From assembly GCF_008327685.1 (NCBI RefSeq), contig NZ_BDDE01000012.1, positions 310,001 through 374,000 on the forward strand: a DNA stretch of 64,000 nucleotides, given 5' to 3'. Of this stretch, positions 52,046-61,724 are shown in pieces (position 1 is the stretch's first letter; each line of letters starts with the position of its first letter). The notes under the pieces are model-generated. The model saw only the letters and a list, made by a program, of their open reading frames with translations, was not told the DNA's origin and made no database searches. The translations under genes and the position numbers were made by a program. The DNA is from Actinomadura sp. K4S16 (GTDB lineage: Bacteria > Actinomycetota > Actinomycetes > Streptosporangiales > Streptosporangiaceae).

Positions 52046-53008
52046 ATGAGTGCTGAGGGTGGAACGAAGGCCATCGTCGCCGCGCTGGCCGCCAACCTCG
52101 GGATCGCGGCGTCGAAGGCCGTCGCGTTCGCGTTCACCGGTTCGTCGTCGATGCTGGCCGAGTCGATCCACTCGGTGGCCGACTCCGGCAACCAGGGGCT
52201 GCTGCTCCTCGGCCGCAAGCGGTCCGAACGCGACCGGACCCCCCAGCACCCCTTCGGGTACGGGCGCGAACGCTACTTCTACGCGTTCGTGGTCGCGGTC
52301 GTCCTGTTCACCGTGGGCGCGGCGTTCTCGCTCTACGAGGGCTACCACAAGATCTCCCACCCGGAGGAGGTCAAGTCCCCGGTCTGGGCGTTCGCGGTGC
52401 TGATCGTCGCGATCGGCCTGGAGACGTTCTCGTTCCGCACGGCGATCAAGGAGTCGAACCAGGTCCGCGGCGAGCAGTCCTGGTGGTCGTTCATCCGCCG
52501 CGCGAAGGCCCCCGAACTGCCGGTGGTGCTGCTGGAGGACCTCGCCGCCCTCGTCGGCCTGTTCCTCGCCCTCTTCGGCGTCTCCATGGCCGTGGCCACC
52601 GGCGACGGCGTCTGGGACGGCGTCGGCACCGTGGCGATCGGGCTGCTGCTCGGCGCGGTCGCGACGATCCTGGCGATCGAGACAAAGAGCCTCCTGATCG
52701 GCGAGGGCGTCGACCCGCAGACCGAGCGGCGGATCATCGAGGCGCTGGAGTCGGTGGACGAGGTCGACCACCTCATCCACATCAGGACCGAGTACATGGG
52801 TCCGGACGAGCTGCTCATCGCCGCGAAGATCGCCGTCAACCACGACGACACGGCCGCGGACGTGGCCCGCGGCATCGACGCGGCGGAGGCGAGGGTCCGG
52901 GCGCAGATCCCGGAGGCGAAGCTCATCTACCTGGAGCCGGCGCTGGACGAGGCGTCCCGCACGCGCGTCGAGGAGACGCGGAAGCCGGAGACGCCCGCGA
53001 CGTCCTGA
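52046..53008 (+). CDS. Cation diffusion facilitator (CDF) metal transporter
   Basis: A 320-residue CDF protein that exports divalent metals such as zinc by proton exchange. Six membrane helices lie in residues 5-215. The first metal site region is MLAESIHSVADSGNQGLLLLG (H and D of helix 2), HPFGYGRERYFYAF is the family signature, and VVLLEDLAALVGLFLA carries the second site in helix 5. The C-terminal cytoplasmic ferredoxin-like domain begins after residue 220. The ATG follows the stop of the SIS gene without a gap. Substrate metal is not determinable from the sequence. Confidence 0.92.
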   Translation: MSAEGGTKAIVAALAANLGIAASKAVAFAFTGSSSMLAESIHSVADSGNQGLLLLGRKRSERDRTPQHPFGYGRERYFYAFVVAVVLFTVGAAFSLYEGYHKISHPEEVKSPVWAFAVLIVAIGLETFSFRTAIKESNQVRGEQSWWSFIRRAKAPELPVVLLEDLAALVGLFLALFGVSMAVATGDGVWDGVGTVAIGLLLGAVATILAIETKSLLIGEGVDPQTERRIIEALESVDEVDHLIHIRTEYMGPDELLIAAKIAVNHDDTAADVARGIDAAEARVRAQIPEAKLIYLEPALDEASRTRVEETRKPETPATS

Positions 53009-53034
53009 CCCAGGACGACGCGCGAGGACGTTCC

Positions 53035-53059
53035 GCGCGGCCCGCTCGACGGGCCGCGC
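53035..53059 (+). terminator. Terminator of the manB-CDF operon
   Basis: GCGCGGCCCG and CGGGCCGCGC form a perfect 10-bp stem with a CTCGA loop, 27 bp after the CDF stop. The following 53060-53336 holds no gene I can support. Confidence 0.7.
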
Positions 53060-53336
53060 CGGGACATGGGACCCCTCACCGGGCGGCCGCCGCAGGCGCC
53101 GGCCGAACCCCAGCCCAGGCGAGACCGGCGAGTGCCTCCGAGGAGGCGAGCCGCGGCCGTCCGGCGAGGTGCTTTCCCATGCCTCCCCGCCCGGACCCCT
53201 GAAACCGGGCGGTTCTGGTGTGACCGCGGCGACCCCGCCGAACCCCCTACGTCGGCGACGGCCACCGTCGCGGTCACGGTTAAGACACTACGTTCGCGGC
53301 ACTCCTCCGCACGTCCCCCTCAAGGAGGGAAAGCGG

Positions 53337-53384
53337 GTGGTACTCCAGACGGATCCCCGCGTCCCGCATACACCCGCGTGGTGA
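53337..53384 (+). CDS. Possible 15-residue leader ORF upstream of the kinase operon
   Basis: GTG 53337 follows the near-perfect ribosome binding site AAGGAGG (53322-53328) with eight bases between, the best such site in the window. It encodes only VVLQTDPRVPHTPAW before TGA, 34 bp upstream of the histidine kinase start, whose own ribosome binding site is poor. It may be a regulatory upstream ORF or chance. Confidence 0.3.
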   Translation: MVLQTDPRVPHTPAW

Positions 53385-53418
53385 GGCCACCGCCCGCCTC
53401 AGCGGTCAGTATTGAGGG

Positions 53419-54969
53419 GTGACGACCGACGACAAGGCCCGGACCGGACCCGACCCCGCGGGGTTCGGCCCAGCCGTCGCGCACCACGCGTGGCGGCTGT
53501 CCGGCCGGATCGTAGCGGGGGTCGGGCAGCTGCTGCTGTGGATCCTCACGGGCATCGGCACGCTCCTGCGCCCGCTCGCGGTCAGGCTCGGCGCCCGGCT
53601 GAACGGCGGGGCGGGACGCGGTCCCGGCGCCCCGCCCGGGCAGACGGCGCCGCTGCCCCGCTGGATCAACACGTGGCGGGAGGTCGTCGGGTCCTGGTAC
53701 TTCGCGCCGCTGACCGGGCTGGCCCTGACGATCGCGGCGCTGGCGGAGCTCGCGCCGCGCGCCGACTCCCCGCTCAGCCTGGCGGGCGGGTTCGCGGTCG
53801 CCGCGACGCTCCCGCTCGTGTGGCGCCGGGAGAACCTGCGCGCCGTCGCGGCCGTCGTGCTCAGCGCGGTCGCGGCGAGCCTGCTCACCGGGCAGGTCCT
53901 GCTGGTCACGACCAGCTTCGCGGCCCTCTACACGCTGTACGCGCTGGGACGGCGGCTGCCCCGCCAGTCCACCGGCGTCCTCGCGGTCGGCAGCGTCGCC
54001 GCCCTCGGGGTCGTCTACCTCGCGACCGGGACCCTCGACGACGTCCCGTGGCCCGCGGCGATCGTCGCGGTGCTCGCCGCCATCGGCCTCGGCGACGCGC
54101 GGCGCGTCGTGGAGTCCGCCGGCCGGACGGAGGCGGAGGCCGCCGAGCGCACCAACGAGACCCTCACCCGGCTCACCGCCGTCCAGCGGGAGCAGGCCGT
54201 CATGCGCGAGCGCGCCCGCATCGCCCGGGAGCTGCACGACGTCGTCGCGCACTCCGTCTCCATGATCGCGGTGCAGGCGGAGACCGCCCCGTACACGATG
54301 GAGAACCTGTCGCCCGAGGCCCGCGCCGGCTACACCGAGATCGCCAAGACGGCCCGGGAGGCGCTGGTGGAGATGCGGCGGCTGCTCAGCGTGCTGCGCG
54401 CCGACGCCGCGCCCGAGCCGGAGGCCGCGAACTCCCCGCAGCCGCGCCTGGACCGGCTGCCCGACCTGATCGAGCAGCACCGCGGCGCCGGCGGCCACGT
54501 CGACCTCGCCGTGCACGGCGACCCGCGCGCCCTGTCCACGACGGTGGAGCTGTCGGCGTACCGGATCGTCCAGGAGGCGCTGACCAACGCGCGGCGGCAC
54601 GCGCCCGGCGCCGGCGTCCGCGTCGACCTGACGTTCCTGCCGGACCGGCTCGCGGTCCGCGTCCAGGACGACGGCGCCTCCGCGGCCACCCAGGTCCTGA
54701 ACCGGCCGGATCCCGGCCCCCGTACAGCAGGAGCGGACCCCGCGGGCCCGACCGCCGCGGACGCCGGCCGCACCCGGCTGGAGGCGCCCGGATCAGCCGG
54801 CGGACATGGCCTCGTGGGGATGCGGGAACGTGCGACCATGCTGGGCGGGCGGTTCTCCGCCGGCCCGGCCACCCAGGGCGGGTTCCTGGTGGAGGCCGAG
54901 CTTCCGGTGACGAGTGAGGGGAATTCCATCCGTGGACACGGTTCGCAGGCGCCGCCCGGCCGCCCCTGA
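53419..54969 (+). CDS. Sensor histidine kinase (HisKA_3/DesK type)
   Basis: A 516-residue kinase. A variable leader with one hydrophobic segment (residues 28-48) is followed by four or five helices (about 95-215). The dimerisation domain shows RIARELHDVVAHSVSMIAVQAETA with the phosphoacceptor His. The ATPase domain has IVQEALTNARRHAPG (N box), VRVQDDGA (G1) and GGHGLVGMRERATMLGG (G2), with a Pro/Ala-rich insertion of about 40 residues between G1 and G2. It is the cognate partner of the regulator 33 bp downstream. GTG 53419 has only GAGG very close, so initiation may rely on the upstream ORF or on a leaderless mRNA. Confidence 0.92.
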   Translation: MTTDDKARTGPDPAGFGPAVAHHAWRLSGRIVAGVGQLLLWILTGIGTLLRPLAVRLGARLNGGAGRGPGAPPGQTAPLPRWINTWREVVGSWYFAPLTGLALTIAALAELAPRADSPLSLAGGFAVAATLPLVWRRENLRAVAAVVLSAVAASLLTGQVLLVTTSFAALYTLYALGRRLPRQSTGVLAVGSVAALGVVYLATGTLDDVPWPAAIVAVLAAIGLGDARRVVESAGRTEAEAAERTNETLTRLTAVQREQAVMRERARIARELHDVVAHSVSMIAVQAETAPYTMENLSPEARAGYTEIAKTAREALVEMRRLLSVLRADAAPEPEAANSPQPRLDRLPDLIEQHRGAGGHVDLAVHGDPRALSTTVELSAYRIVQEALTNARRHAPGAGVRVDLTFLPDRLAVRVQDDGASAATQVLNRPDPGPRTAGADPAGPTAADAGRTRLEAPGSAGGHGLVGMRERATMLGGRFSAGPATQGGFLVEAELPVTSEGNSIRGHGSQAPPGRP

Positions 54970-55002
54970 CCCCGCCGTCCCCGCGCCTCCGGGGCGGCCG
55001 CT

Positions 55003-55677
55003 GTGATCAACGTGCTGATCGTCGACGACCAGACGATCGTGCGGGCCGGGTTCGCCGCCCTGCTCGCCGCCCAGGACGACATCACCGTGATCGGCGAGGC
55101 CGGCGACGGGCGGGAGGCCGTGGCGATCGCCGAGCGCCGCCGTCCGGACGTCGTCGTGATGGACATCCGGATGCCCGGCATGGACGGCATCGAGGCCACC
55201 CGCCGCATCCTCGCGCTGCCCGGCGCGGAGAACGTCCGGGTGCTGGTCCTCACCACGTTCGACGTGGACGAGTACGTCTACGAGGCGCTCGCCGTCGGCG
55301 CGAGCGGCTTCCTGCTGAAGGACGCGACCGCCGACGAGCTGGTCTCGGCGGTCCGGGTGGTGGCGCGCGGCGACTCGCTGCTGGCCCCGCAGGTCACCGG
55401 ACGCCTCATCCGCGAGTTCACCAAGCAGCGCCGCAGCCGCCCGCAGGCCCCGTCGGAGCTGTCGACGCTGACCGCCCGCGAGACCGAGGTCCTCGTCCTG
55501 ATCGCGGGCGGCCTGTCCAACGGCGAGATCGCGCAGCGCCTGTTCGTGAGCGAGCACACCGTCAAGACGCACGTGGCGCGCGTCTTCACCAAACTGGGCC
55601 TCCGCGACCGCGCCCAGGCGGTCATGCTCGCCTACGAGTCGGGCGTGGTCGTCCCAGGAGAAAACGCGGCGGGCTAG
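55003..55677 (+). CDS. NarL/LuxR-type response regulator
   Basis: A 224-residue regulator with receiver motifs LIVDDQTIVRAG and VVMDIRMPGMDGIEATR (phospho-accepting Asp), the switch residue in VLVLTTFDVDEYVYEAL and the Lys in SGFLLKDA. The LuxR HTH is LTARETEVLVLIAGGLSNGEIAQRLFVSEHTVKTHVARVFTKLGL. It pairs with the preceding kinase. Its TAG stop overlaps the stop of the convergent Pro-rich gene in the palindrome CTAG. Confidence 0.94.
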   Translation: MINVLIVDDQTIVRAGFAALLAAQDDITVIGEAGDGREAVAIAERRRPDVVVMDIRMPGMDGIEATRRILALPGAENVRVLVLTTFDVDEYVYEALAVGASGFLLKDATADELVSAVRVVARGDSLLAPQVTGRLIREFTKQRRSRPQAPSELSTLTARETEVLVLIAGGLSNGEIAQRLFVSEHTVKTHVARVFTKLGLRDRAQAVMLAYESGVVVPGENAAG

Positions 55678-56249
55678 CCCCGGTAGGGCGGGTACCCGCC
55701 GTGCGGCGGATACGGCTGCCCCGGCGGCGGATATGCACCCTGAGCAGGCGGATAAGAGGGCTGAGCAGGCGGATACGAGGGCTGCGCTCCGGGCGGGTAC
55801 CCGCCCGGAGCGGCCGGCGGGTACCCGTGCGGAGCGGCCGGCGGATATCCCTGCGGGGCGGGATGGCCGGGCTGACCGCCGTAAGGCGCGGGCGGGTAAC
55901 CGGGCTGTGCAGGCGGGACGACATGTTGGGCCTGCGGCGTGGGCGGGTGGGCGGCGTGGTGGACGCGGCGCCGCCGCCCGGACGTCCCGCCGACGAGGAA
56001 CACGACACCGCCGATCGCCACGAGCGGCCCGACGACCATCATCAGGATGTTCTCGCGGCCGTTCTGCGACTTCTGCTCCTCATAGGAGCGCCTGGTCGCG
56101 TTGCCCTTGCGGATCGTCGTGCACGTGTCGCCGGGCGACATCGTCCGGCTCCCGCATTTCACCTCGTCGCCGCCGCCCGACACGATGCCGCCCACAAAGA
56201 GGCCGACACCCATGACGATGCCGACCACCCCGTAGAGAATGGAACGCAC
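55674..56249 (-). CDS. Membrane protein with Pro/Tyr-rich tail
   Basis: A 191-residue protein with two membrane helices (ILYGVVGIVMGVGLFVGGIVSG and ILMMVVGPLVAIGGVVFLVGG). Between them is a short exported loop containing a CGSRTMSPGDTC pair of cysteines. The C-terminal 80 residues consist of PPAQPGYPP-type repeats (GYPPAAPHGYPPAAPGGYPP cut by small variations), which should be disordered and cytoplasmic. GTG 56249 follows AAGGGCGGCAGG. Such proteins are common in actinobacteria and their function is unknown. Confidence 0.7.
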   Translation of the reverse strand: MRSILYGVVGIVMGVGLFVGGIVSGGGDEVKCGSRTMSPGDTCTTIRKGNATRRSYEEQKSQNGRENILMMVVGPLVAIGGVVFLVGGTSGRRRRVHHAAHPPTPQAQHVVPPAQPGYPPAPYGGQPGHPAPQGYPPAAPHGYPPAAPGGYPPGAQPSYPPAQPSYPPAQGAYPPPGQPYPPHGGYPPYRG

Positions 56250-56302
56250 TCCTGCCGCCCTTCGCCGCCTTGCGGAACGGGGCGATGCTAGCGGTGTCCA
56301 TC

Positions 56303-56482
56303 GCAGTGCTCTCCTCCTTCGGGCCTGGCGGCCCTCCATCGTCGGGCACTGCGGCGATCGCTGGCATCGCTCCGGCTCGCCTGGCGGCTCACTGCGCGAT
56401 CAGGTTCTCGCTCCGCTCGAACCTGCCTTCGGACGCGATCGCAACCGGTCCGGTCGTTGCGTGGTTGCCGGGGTGGCTGAGG
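56303..56482 (+). repeat. Structured dispersed repeat, copy 1
   Basis: About 180 bp, shared with 58501-58682 and 63829-64000. It contains a long-range stem GCAGTGC/GCACTGC (56303-56309 with 56346-56352), the GCGATCGCTGGCATCGCTCCG block, the hairpin CAGGTTC/GAACCTG (56401-56407 with 56419-56425) and CCTTCGGACGCGATCGCAACC. It lies between two minus-strand genes. Confidence 0.9.
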
Positions 56483-56507
56483 CTGTTGTTCGGACGAAAG
56501 TGGAGGT

Positions 56508-56864
56508 CTAAGGACGGCGGCGGAGTAGGCGCATGGCCTTTTCCTTTTCGAAGTCCAGGGCTCGGGTCGGTGGGGCGGAGAGGCGGCCGATGCGTTCGCC
56601 CAGTTCGCGCACGTGGGCCTGGACCTGGGGTTCCGCCAGGACTCTCAGGCCGAAGGCCAGTTCGGCGGGGCCTATGTCGTAGCGCTTCTCCAGGGCCAGG
56701 GCCAGCGCCACCGCGCGCAGCTCGGCCTCGCCGAAGCGGCGGTGGCCGCCGCCGCGCCTGGCGAGGGCGGCCTCGCGGGTGACGGGCAGCAGGCCGAGGG
56801 CCTCCCGGTAGCGGAGCATCCGGGGCGAGGTGCCGAGCCGCCGGGCGGCCTCCGTGATACGCAT
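56508..56864 (-). CDS. MerR-family transcriptional regulator
   Basis: A 118-residue regulator. The N-terminal winged HTH is [48 protein letters not shown], closely matching MerR proteins. The remainder is a dimerisation helix and short tail ([13 protein letters not shown]). There is no sensing domain of known type and no conserved metal-binding cysteines. It is divergent from ahcY, and the shared 158-bp region (56865-57022) may hold its operator. The first copy of the dispersed repeat is immediately downstream. Confidence 0.88.
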   Translation of the reverse strand: MRITEAARRLGTSPRMLRYREALGLLPVTREAALARRGGGHRRFGEAELRAVALALALEKRYDIGPAELAFGLRVLAEPQVQAHVRELGERIGRLSAPPTRALDFEKEKAMRLLRRRP

Positions 56865-57022
56865 GGGGTGATTCTGACAAATTCGTGTCAGGAAGTCCTC
56901 CCCGGCCGTGCCTTGGCGCGCCGGGCGGCCGTAGACTCGCCACCGTTGACGCGGCCGTGCACTCGCCCGTCAAGACCTCGCGTACCCGACGGCGCGCACA
57001 TGACCAAGGGAGCAACGAAAGC

Positions 57023-58453
<1,431 letters not shown>

Positions 58454-58455
58454 TT

Positions 58456-58500
58456 GCATTTCTCTCCTCCTTCGGGCCTAGCGGCCCTGCTGTGCCCATT
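58456..58500 (+). repeat. Partial extra leading module of the structured repeat
   Basis: GCATTTCTCTCCTCCTTCGG continuing into the GGCCTAGCGGCCCTGC region resembles the first 40 bases of the repeat that follows at 58501, as if the leading hairpin module had been duplicated. Confidence 0.6.
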
Positions 58501-58682
58501 GCAGTGCCCTCCTCCTTCGGGCCCGGAGGGCCCTCCATCGTCGAGCACTGCGGCGATCGCTGGCATCGCTCCGTCTCGCCTTGCGGCTCGCTGCGCGATC
58601 AGATTTTTGCTTCGCTCGAATCTGCCTTCGGACGCGATCGCAACCATTGAGGTCGTTGCGTGGTTGCTGTGGTGGCTGAGGT
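58501..58682 (+). repeat. Structured dispersed repeat, copy 2
   Basis: This copy lies between the two adenosylhomocysteinase genes. The stem GCAGTGC/GCACTGC is at 58501-58507 and 58545-58551. The second hairpin is CAGATTT/GAATCTG (58600-58606 with 58618-58624), where the A-T pair replaces the G-C of copy 1 and the last pair is T-G. Confidence 0.9.
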
Positions 58683-58736
58683 CGTCGCGATACGGCGATC
58701 GCTGGCCTCGGCCGGGGGAGAGTGCGCGTATTGGGA

Positions 58737-58766
58737 CTGCCGGACGGGGGTCACCCCGTCCGGCAG
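58737..58766 (+). promoter_or_regulatory. Perfect 13-bp stem-loop in the leader of the second adenosylhomocysteinase gene
   Basis: CTGCCGGACGGGG and CCCCGTCCGGCAG pair perfectly around a GTCA loop and end 21 bp before the ATG at 58788. It could be an attenuator, a terminator of ahcY transcription or a translation-control element. There is no U-tract after it. Confidence 0.65.
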
Positions 58767-58787
58767 CCGCTTCGTAAGGGTGTGTTG

Positions 58788-60044
58788 ATGAGCGATATCG
58801 CGGATCGGTCGTTGGCGTATGAAGGCGTCAAGCGGATCGAGTGGGCGGATCGGAGCATGCCGGTGCTGCGGCAGATCCGGGAGCGGTTCGCCGCCGAGCG
58901 GCCGCTGGAGGGGTTCAAGGTCGCGGCGTGCATGCACATCACGACCGAGACGGCCGGGCTCATCCGCACCCTTCAGGCGGGCGGCGCGAGTGTGGCGTTG
59001 GCGTCGTCCAACCCGCTTTCCACGCAGGACGACACCGCCGCGGCGCTCGTGGAGGAGTACGGGGCCGAGGTGTTCGCTCGCGCGGGCATCGACCGCGAGG
59101 GGTACTACGCGCACATCCACCAGGCGCTGGAGACCGGGCCCGACTTCGTCCTGGACGACGGCTGCGACCTGGTCAACACCCTGCACACCGACCGGACGGA
59201 TCTGCTCGGCACGGTGAAGGCGGGGTGCGAGCAGACGACGACGGGCGTTATCCGGCTGCACCAGATGGCCCGCGAGGGCGCGCTGAAGTTCCCCGTGGTC
59301 GCGGTGAACGACACCGACACCAAGCACATGTTCGACAACCGGTACGGGACGGGCCAGTCGACGCTCGACGGGATCGTGCGCGCGACCAACACGCTGCTGG
59401 CCGGCAAGACCGTGGTCATCGCGGGCTTCGGCTACTGCGGGCGCGGGCTGGCCGAGCGGGCGCGCGGCCTCGGGGCGCGGGTCGTCGTCACCGAGATCGA
59501 CCCGGTGAAGGCGCTGGACGCGACGCTTCAGGGATTCGCCGTCCTGCCCATGGCCGAGGCCGCCGAGGAGGGCGACGTCTTCATCACCGTCACGGGGAAC
59601 CGCGACGTCGTGAACGCCGACCACCTCGCCGTGATGAAGGACGGGGCGATCCTCGCGAACTCCGGGCACTTCGACGTCGAGATCGACGTGCGTGCCCTGA
59701 GCGACATGGCCGTGGAGGTGCACCACGGGATCCGGCCGCAGACGGACGAGTACGTGCTCGCCGACGGGCGGCGCCTGGTGCTGCTCGCGGAGGGCCGTCT
59801 CGTCAATCTGGCCGCCGCGGAGGGGCATCCGGCGGCCGTGATGGACATGTCGTTCGCCGACCAGGCCCTCACGTGCGCGTGGCTGGCCACGGCCTGCGAA
59901 TCGCTGCCCGCGGCCGTCCACGACGTGCCGAAGGAGATCGACACGGAGGTCGCGCGGCTCAAGCTGGCGTCGATGTCGGTCTCCATCGACCTGCTGACCC
60001 CGGACCAGGAGGAGTACCTCCGGTCCTGGCGCATCGGGTCCTGA
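58788..60044 (+). CDS. Second adenosylhomocysteinase-like hydrolase (short, archaeal/thermophile type)
   Basis: A 418-residue paralogue of the upstream enzyme. It keeps the catalytic segments (FKVAACMHITTETAGL, FVLDDGCDLVNTLH, EQTTTGVIRLHQM, NDTDTKHMFDNRYGTGQSTLDGI) and the NAD site GFGYCGRGLAERARG. It lacks the roughly 40-residue insertion and the C-terminal Lys/Tyr tail, ending EEYLRSWRIGS. This is the pattern of archaeal and Thermotoga enzymes. It may hydrolyse SAH, S-inosylhomocysteine or a related nucleoside. ATG 58788 lies 21 bp after a strong hairpin and has GTAAGGG upstream. A conserved hypothetical gene starts 4 bp after its stop. Confidence 0.92.
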   Translation: MSDIADRSLAYEGVKRIEWADRSMPVLRQIRERFAAERPLEGFKVAACMHITTETAGLIRTLQAGGASVALASSNPLSTQDDTAAALVEEYGAEVFARAGIDREGYYAHIHQALETGPDFVLDDGCDLVNTLHTDRTDLLGTVKAGCEQTTTGVIRLHQMAREGALKFPVVAVNDTDTKHMFDNRYGTGQSTLDGIVRATNTLLAGKTVVIAGFGYCGRGLAERARGLGARVVVTEIDPVKALDATLQGFAVLPMAEAAEEGDVFITVTGNRDVVNADHLAVMKDGAILANSGHFDVEIDVRALSDMAVEVHHGIRPQTDEYVLADGRRLVLLAEGRLVNLAAAEGHPAAVMDMSFADQALTCAWLATACESLPAAVHDVPKEIDTEVARLKLASMSVSIDLLTPDQEEYLRSWRIGS

Positions 60045-60047
60045 CCC

Positions 60048-60632
60048 GTGCCCGCCGGGACGTACCTGCACCTCGACGAGGGGGTCGAGGAGCGTTTCCA
60101 GTGCGCGCCCGGGCCCGGCGGGTGGCGGTACACCTCCACGCGCTCCGACGGCGTCCGCGTGGACCTGGTCGTCGACGCGCGCTGGCGGCAGATCCGCGTC
60201 GAGGTCGTCACGCCCGGCTGGTGGGTGCGCGGCGGCGTGACCGGGCGCGAACTGGCCTGGGTGCGCGCCGCCGGTGAGACGGGCACCGAGCACGCCGAGC
60301 AGGCGTCGGGCTTCCTCGCCGACTCGCCGGGCTTCCTCGTGGCCGTCGCCCGGTCCTTGGGGCTGGACGAGGGCGCGCAGACCGATGTCCGCCTCGTCCG
60401 GTTGAGCGGGACGTCGCTGTCGGCCCTGACGACCCTGTGGCGCTGGCGGCTGGCCGGGACGTCCGTCTACGAGACGGAGACCGAGCCGTTGCCCGTCGCG
60501 GAGTACGAGGTCACCGACCTCTCCACGGGCGAGGTCGAGACGGTGCACCTGGCCGGGGACGTCGTGCTGGCCGCGCCCGGGATCGAGCTCACCGCCCTGG
60601 AGTCGCCGCCGAACACGGCGAACCTGCCCTGA
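60048..60632 (+). CDS. Conserved hypothetical protein
   Basis: A 194-residue soluble protein without a membrane segment or known motif. It looks beta-rich, beginning AGTYLHLDEGVEERFQCAPG, with GWRYTSTRSDGVRVDLVVDARWRQIRVEVVTPGWWVRGG cut into strands and a later LWRWRLAGTSVYETETEPLPVAEYEVTDL. GTG 60048 is 4 bp after the stop of the short adenosylhomocysteinase, so the two are probably co-translated and may share a pathway. I cannot assign a family. Confidence 0.75.
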   Translation: MPAGTYLHLDEGVEERFQCAPGPGGWRYTSTRSDGVRVDLVVDARWRQIRVEVVTPGWWVRGGVTGRELAWVRAAGETGTEHAEQASGFLADSPGFLVAVARSLGLDEGAQTDVRLVRLSGTSLSALTTLWRWRLAGTSVYETETEPLPVAEYEVTDLSTGEVETVHLAGDVVLAAPGIELTALESPPNTANLP

Positions 60633-60690
60633 CCTGCCTGCGGTATCTTCTCCTACCTCTTCCGACAAGATCAGGTATGGGGGTCGTGCC

Positions 60691-61686
60691 GTGTACGGGC
60701 AGGTTCCGGAGGGGCCAGGTCAGGGGCAAGGGCCAGGCCAGGGCCAGGGGCAGGGCTGGGGGCAGCCGCCGGCGGGCGGCCCGCCGATGCCCGGCCCGTT
60801 CCCGCCCGCCGGTCCGCCGGGGCCGCCGCCGGCGAAGCGGCCCTCGCCGATCGTGTGGGCGGCCGTGGCGGCCGCGGGCGCGGTCGTGCTGGCCGGCGTC
60901 GCGTTCCTGGCGCTCAACGGGACGGGCGCGCCGACCGGCCCGGTGAAGGCCGAGCAGTGCGTCGACACCGCCTTCGCGATGGACGACGGCGACCGGATCC
61001 CGCCGAGCCTCCGGGTGAGCTGCGACGACGCCAAGGCGAAGGCCAAGGTGCTGAAGGTCGTCGGCAAGCGCGAGGCGTCCGCCTTCCAGTTCGGCGCGCG
61101 TGCCGAGCCCGACTGCCCCGCCGGGACGGACGGCTTCACGAACGTCCGCGGCAAGAAGGACGACAAGACCTACTACGAGGCGTGCGTGCGCAACGTCAAG
61201 GGCTCCCACCCGGGCGACCCGGGCGCGGGCGGAGGCTTCCTCGCGGCGGGCGACTGCGTGAGCAGCGGCTCCGTCGGCTTCGGCAAGGAGCAGCCGTGCT
61301 CCAAGCCGGACTGGTACGGCAAGGTGGTCGCACGCGTCGCCACGGAGAAGTCGTGCCCGTCCAAGACGCTGGAGACCATGAAGATGCGGTCCTTCGGCGG
61401 GGGCGGCGATGTGGCGAACCCGGTGCTGTGCCTGGGTGCGGGCGGCGGCGTGCTGTCCCCTGGCGACTGCATCGAGGACCCCTCGTTCAACGTCGGCGAC
61501 CTGGGCAAGGCCCAGTGCGGGTCCAGCGACGCCGTCGCGAAGGTCGTCGGCAGGGTGGCCACGGCGAAGGAGTGCCCGGCCGAGGCCACGAACTACATGA
61601 CGAGCGAAGGCGCGTTCCGGCCGGTGCTGTGCCTGAAGAAACTGCGGCCGACCCTGAGCGAGCGGCTGCGCTCGCTTCCCGGGTAG
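60691..61686 (+). CDS. Membrane-anchored LppU-like protein with repeated cysteine modules
   Basis: A 331-residue protein. Residues 1-50 are a G/Q/P-rich cytoplasmic leader (GQGQGPGQGQGQGWGQ), residues 53-76 a membrane helix (PIVWAAVAAAGAVVLAGVAFLAL), and the remainder is outside the cell. Three similar modules of about 85 residues follow, each with a GDC or EQC at the start, an AKAKVLKVVGK or AVAKVVGRVAT middle and a closing C-x-C or VLCL. These are typical of LppU/SCO3897-type actinobacterial proteins whose cysteines pair. GTG 60691 is the likely start. Function is unknown. Confidence 0.75.
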   Translation: MYGQVPEGPGQGQGPGQGQGQGWGQPPAGGPPMPGPFPPAGPPGPPPAKRPSPIVWAAVAAAGAVVLAGVAFLALNGTGAPTGPVKAEQCVDTAFAMDDGDRIPPSLRVSCDDAKAKAKVLKVVGKREASAFQFGARAEPDCPAGTDGFTNVRGKKDDKTYYEACVRNVKGSHPGDPGAGGGFLAAGDCVSSGSVGFGKEQPCSKPDWYGKVVARVATEKSCPSKTLETMKMRSFGGGGDVANPVLCLGAGGGVLSPGDCIEDPSFNVGDLGKAQCGSSDAVAKVVGRVATAKECPAEATNYMTSEGAFRPVLCLKKLRPTLSERLRSLPG

Positions 61687-61724
61687 GGCGCCGCCCTCGA
61701 TCTCCGGTGCGCCCGCCCCGCCCG

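Noticed and set aside
56865..57022. SAH riboswitch upstream of ahcY
   Set aside because: I could not find the conserved SAH aptamer pattern in this leader, only ordinary divergent promoter sequence.
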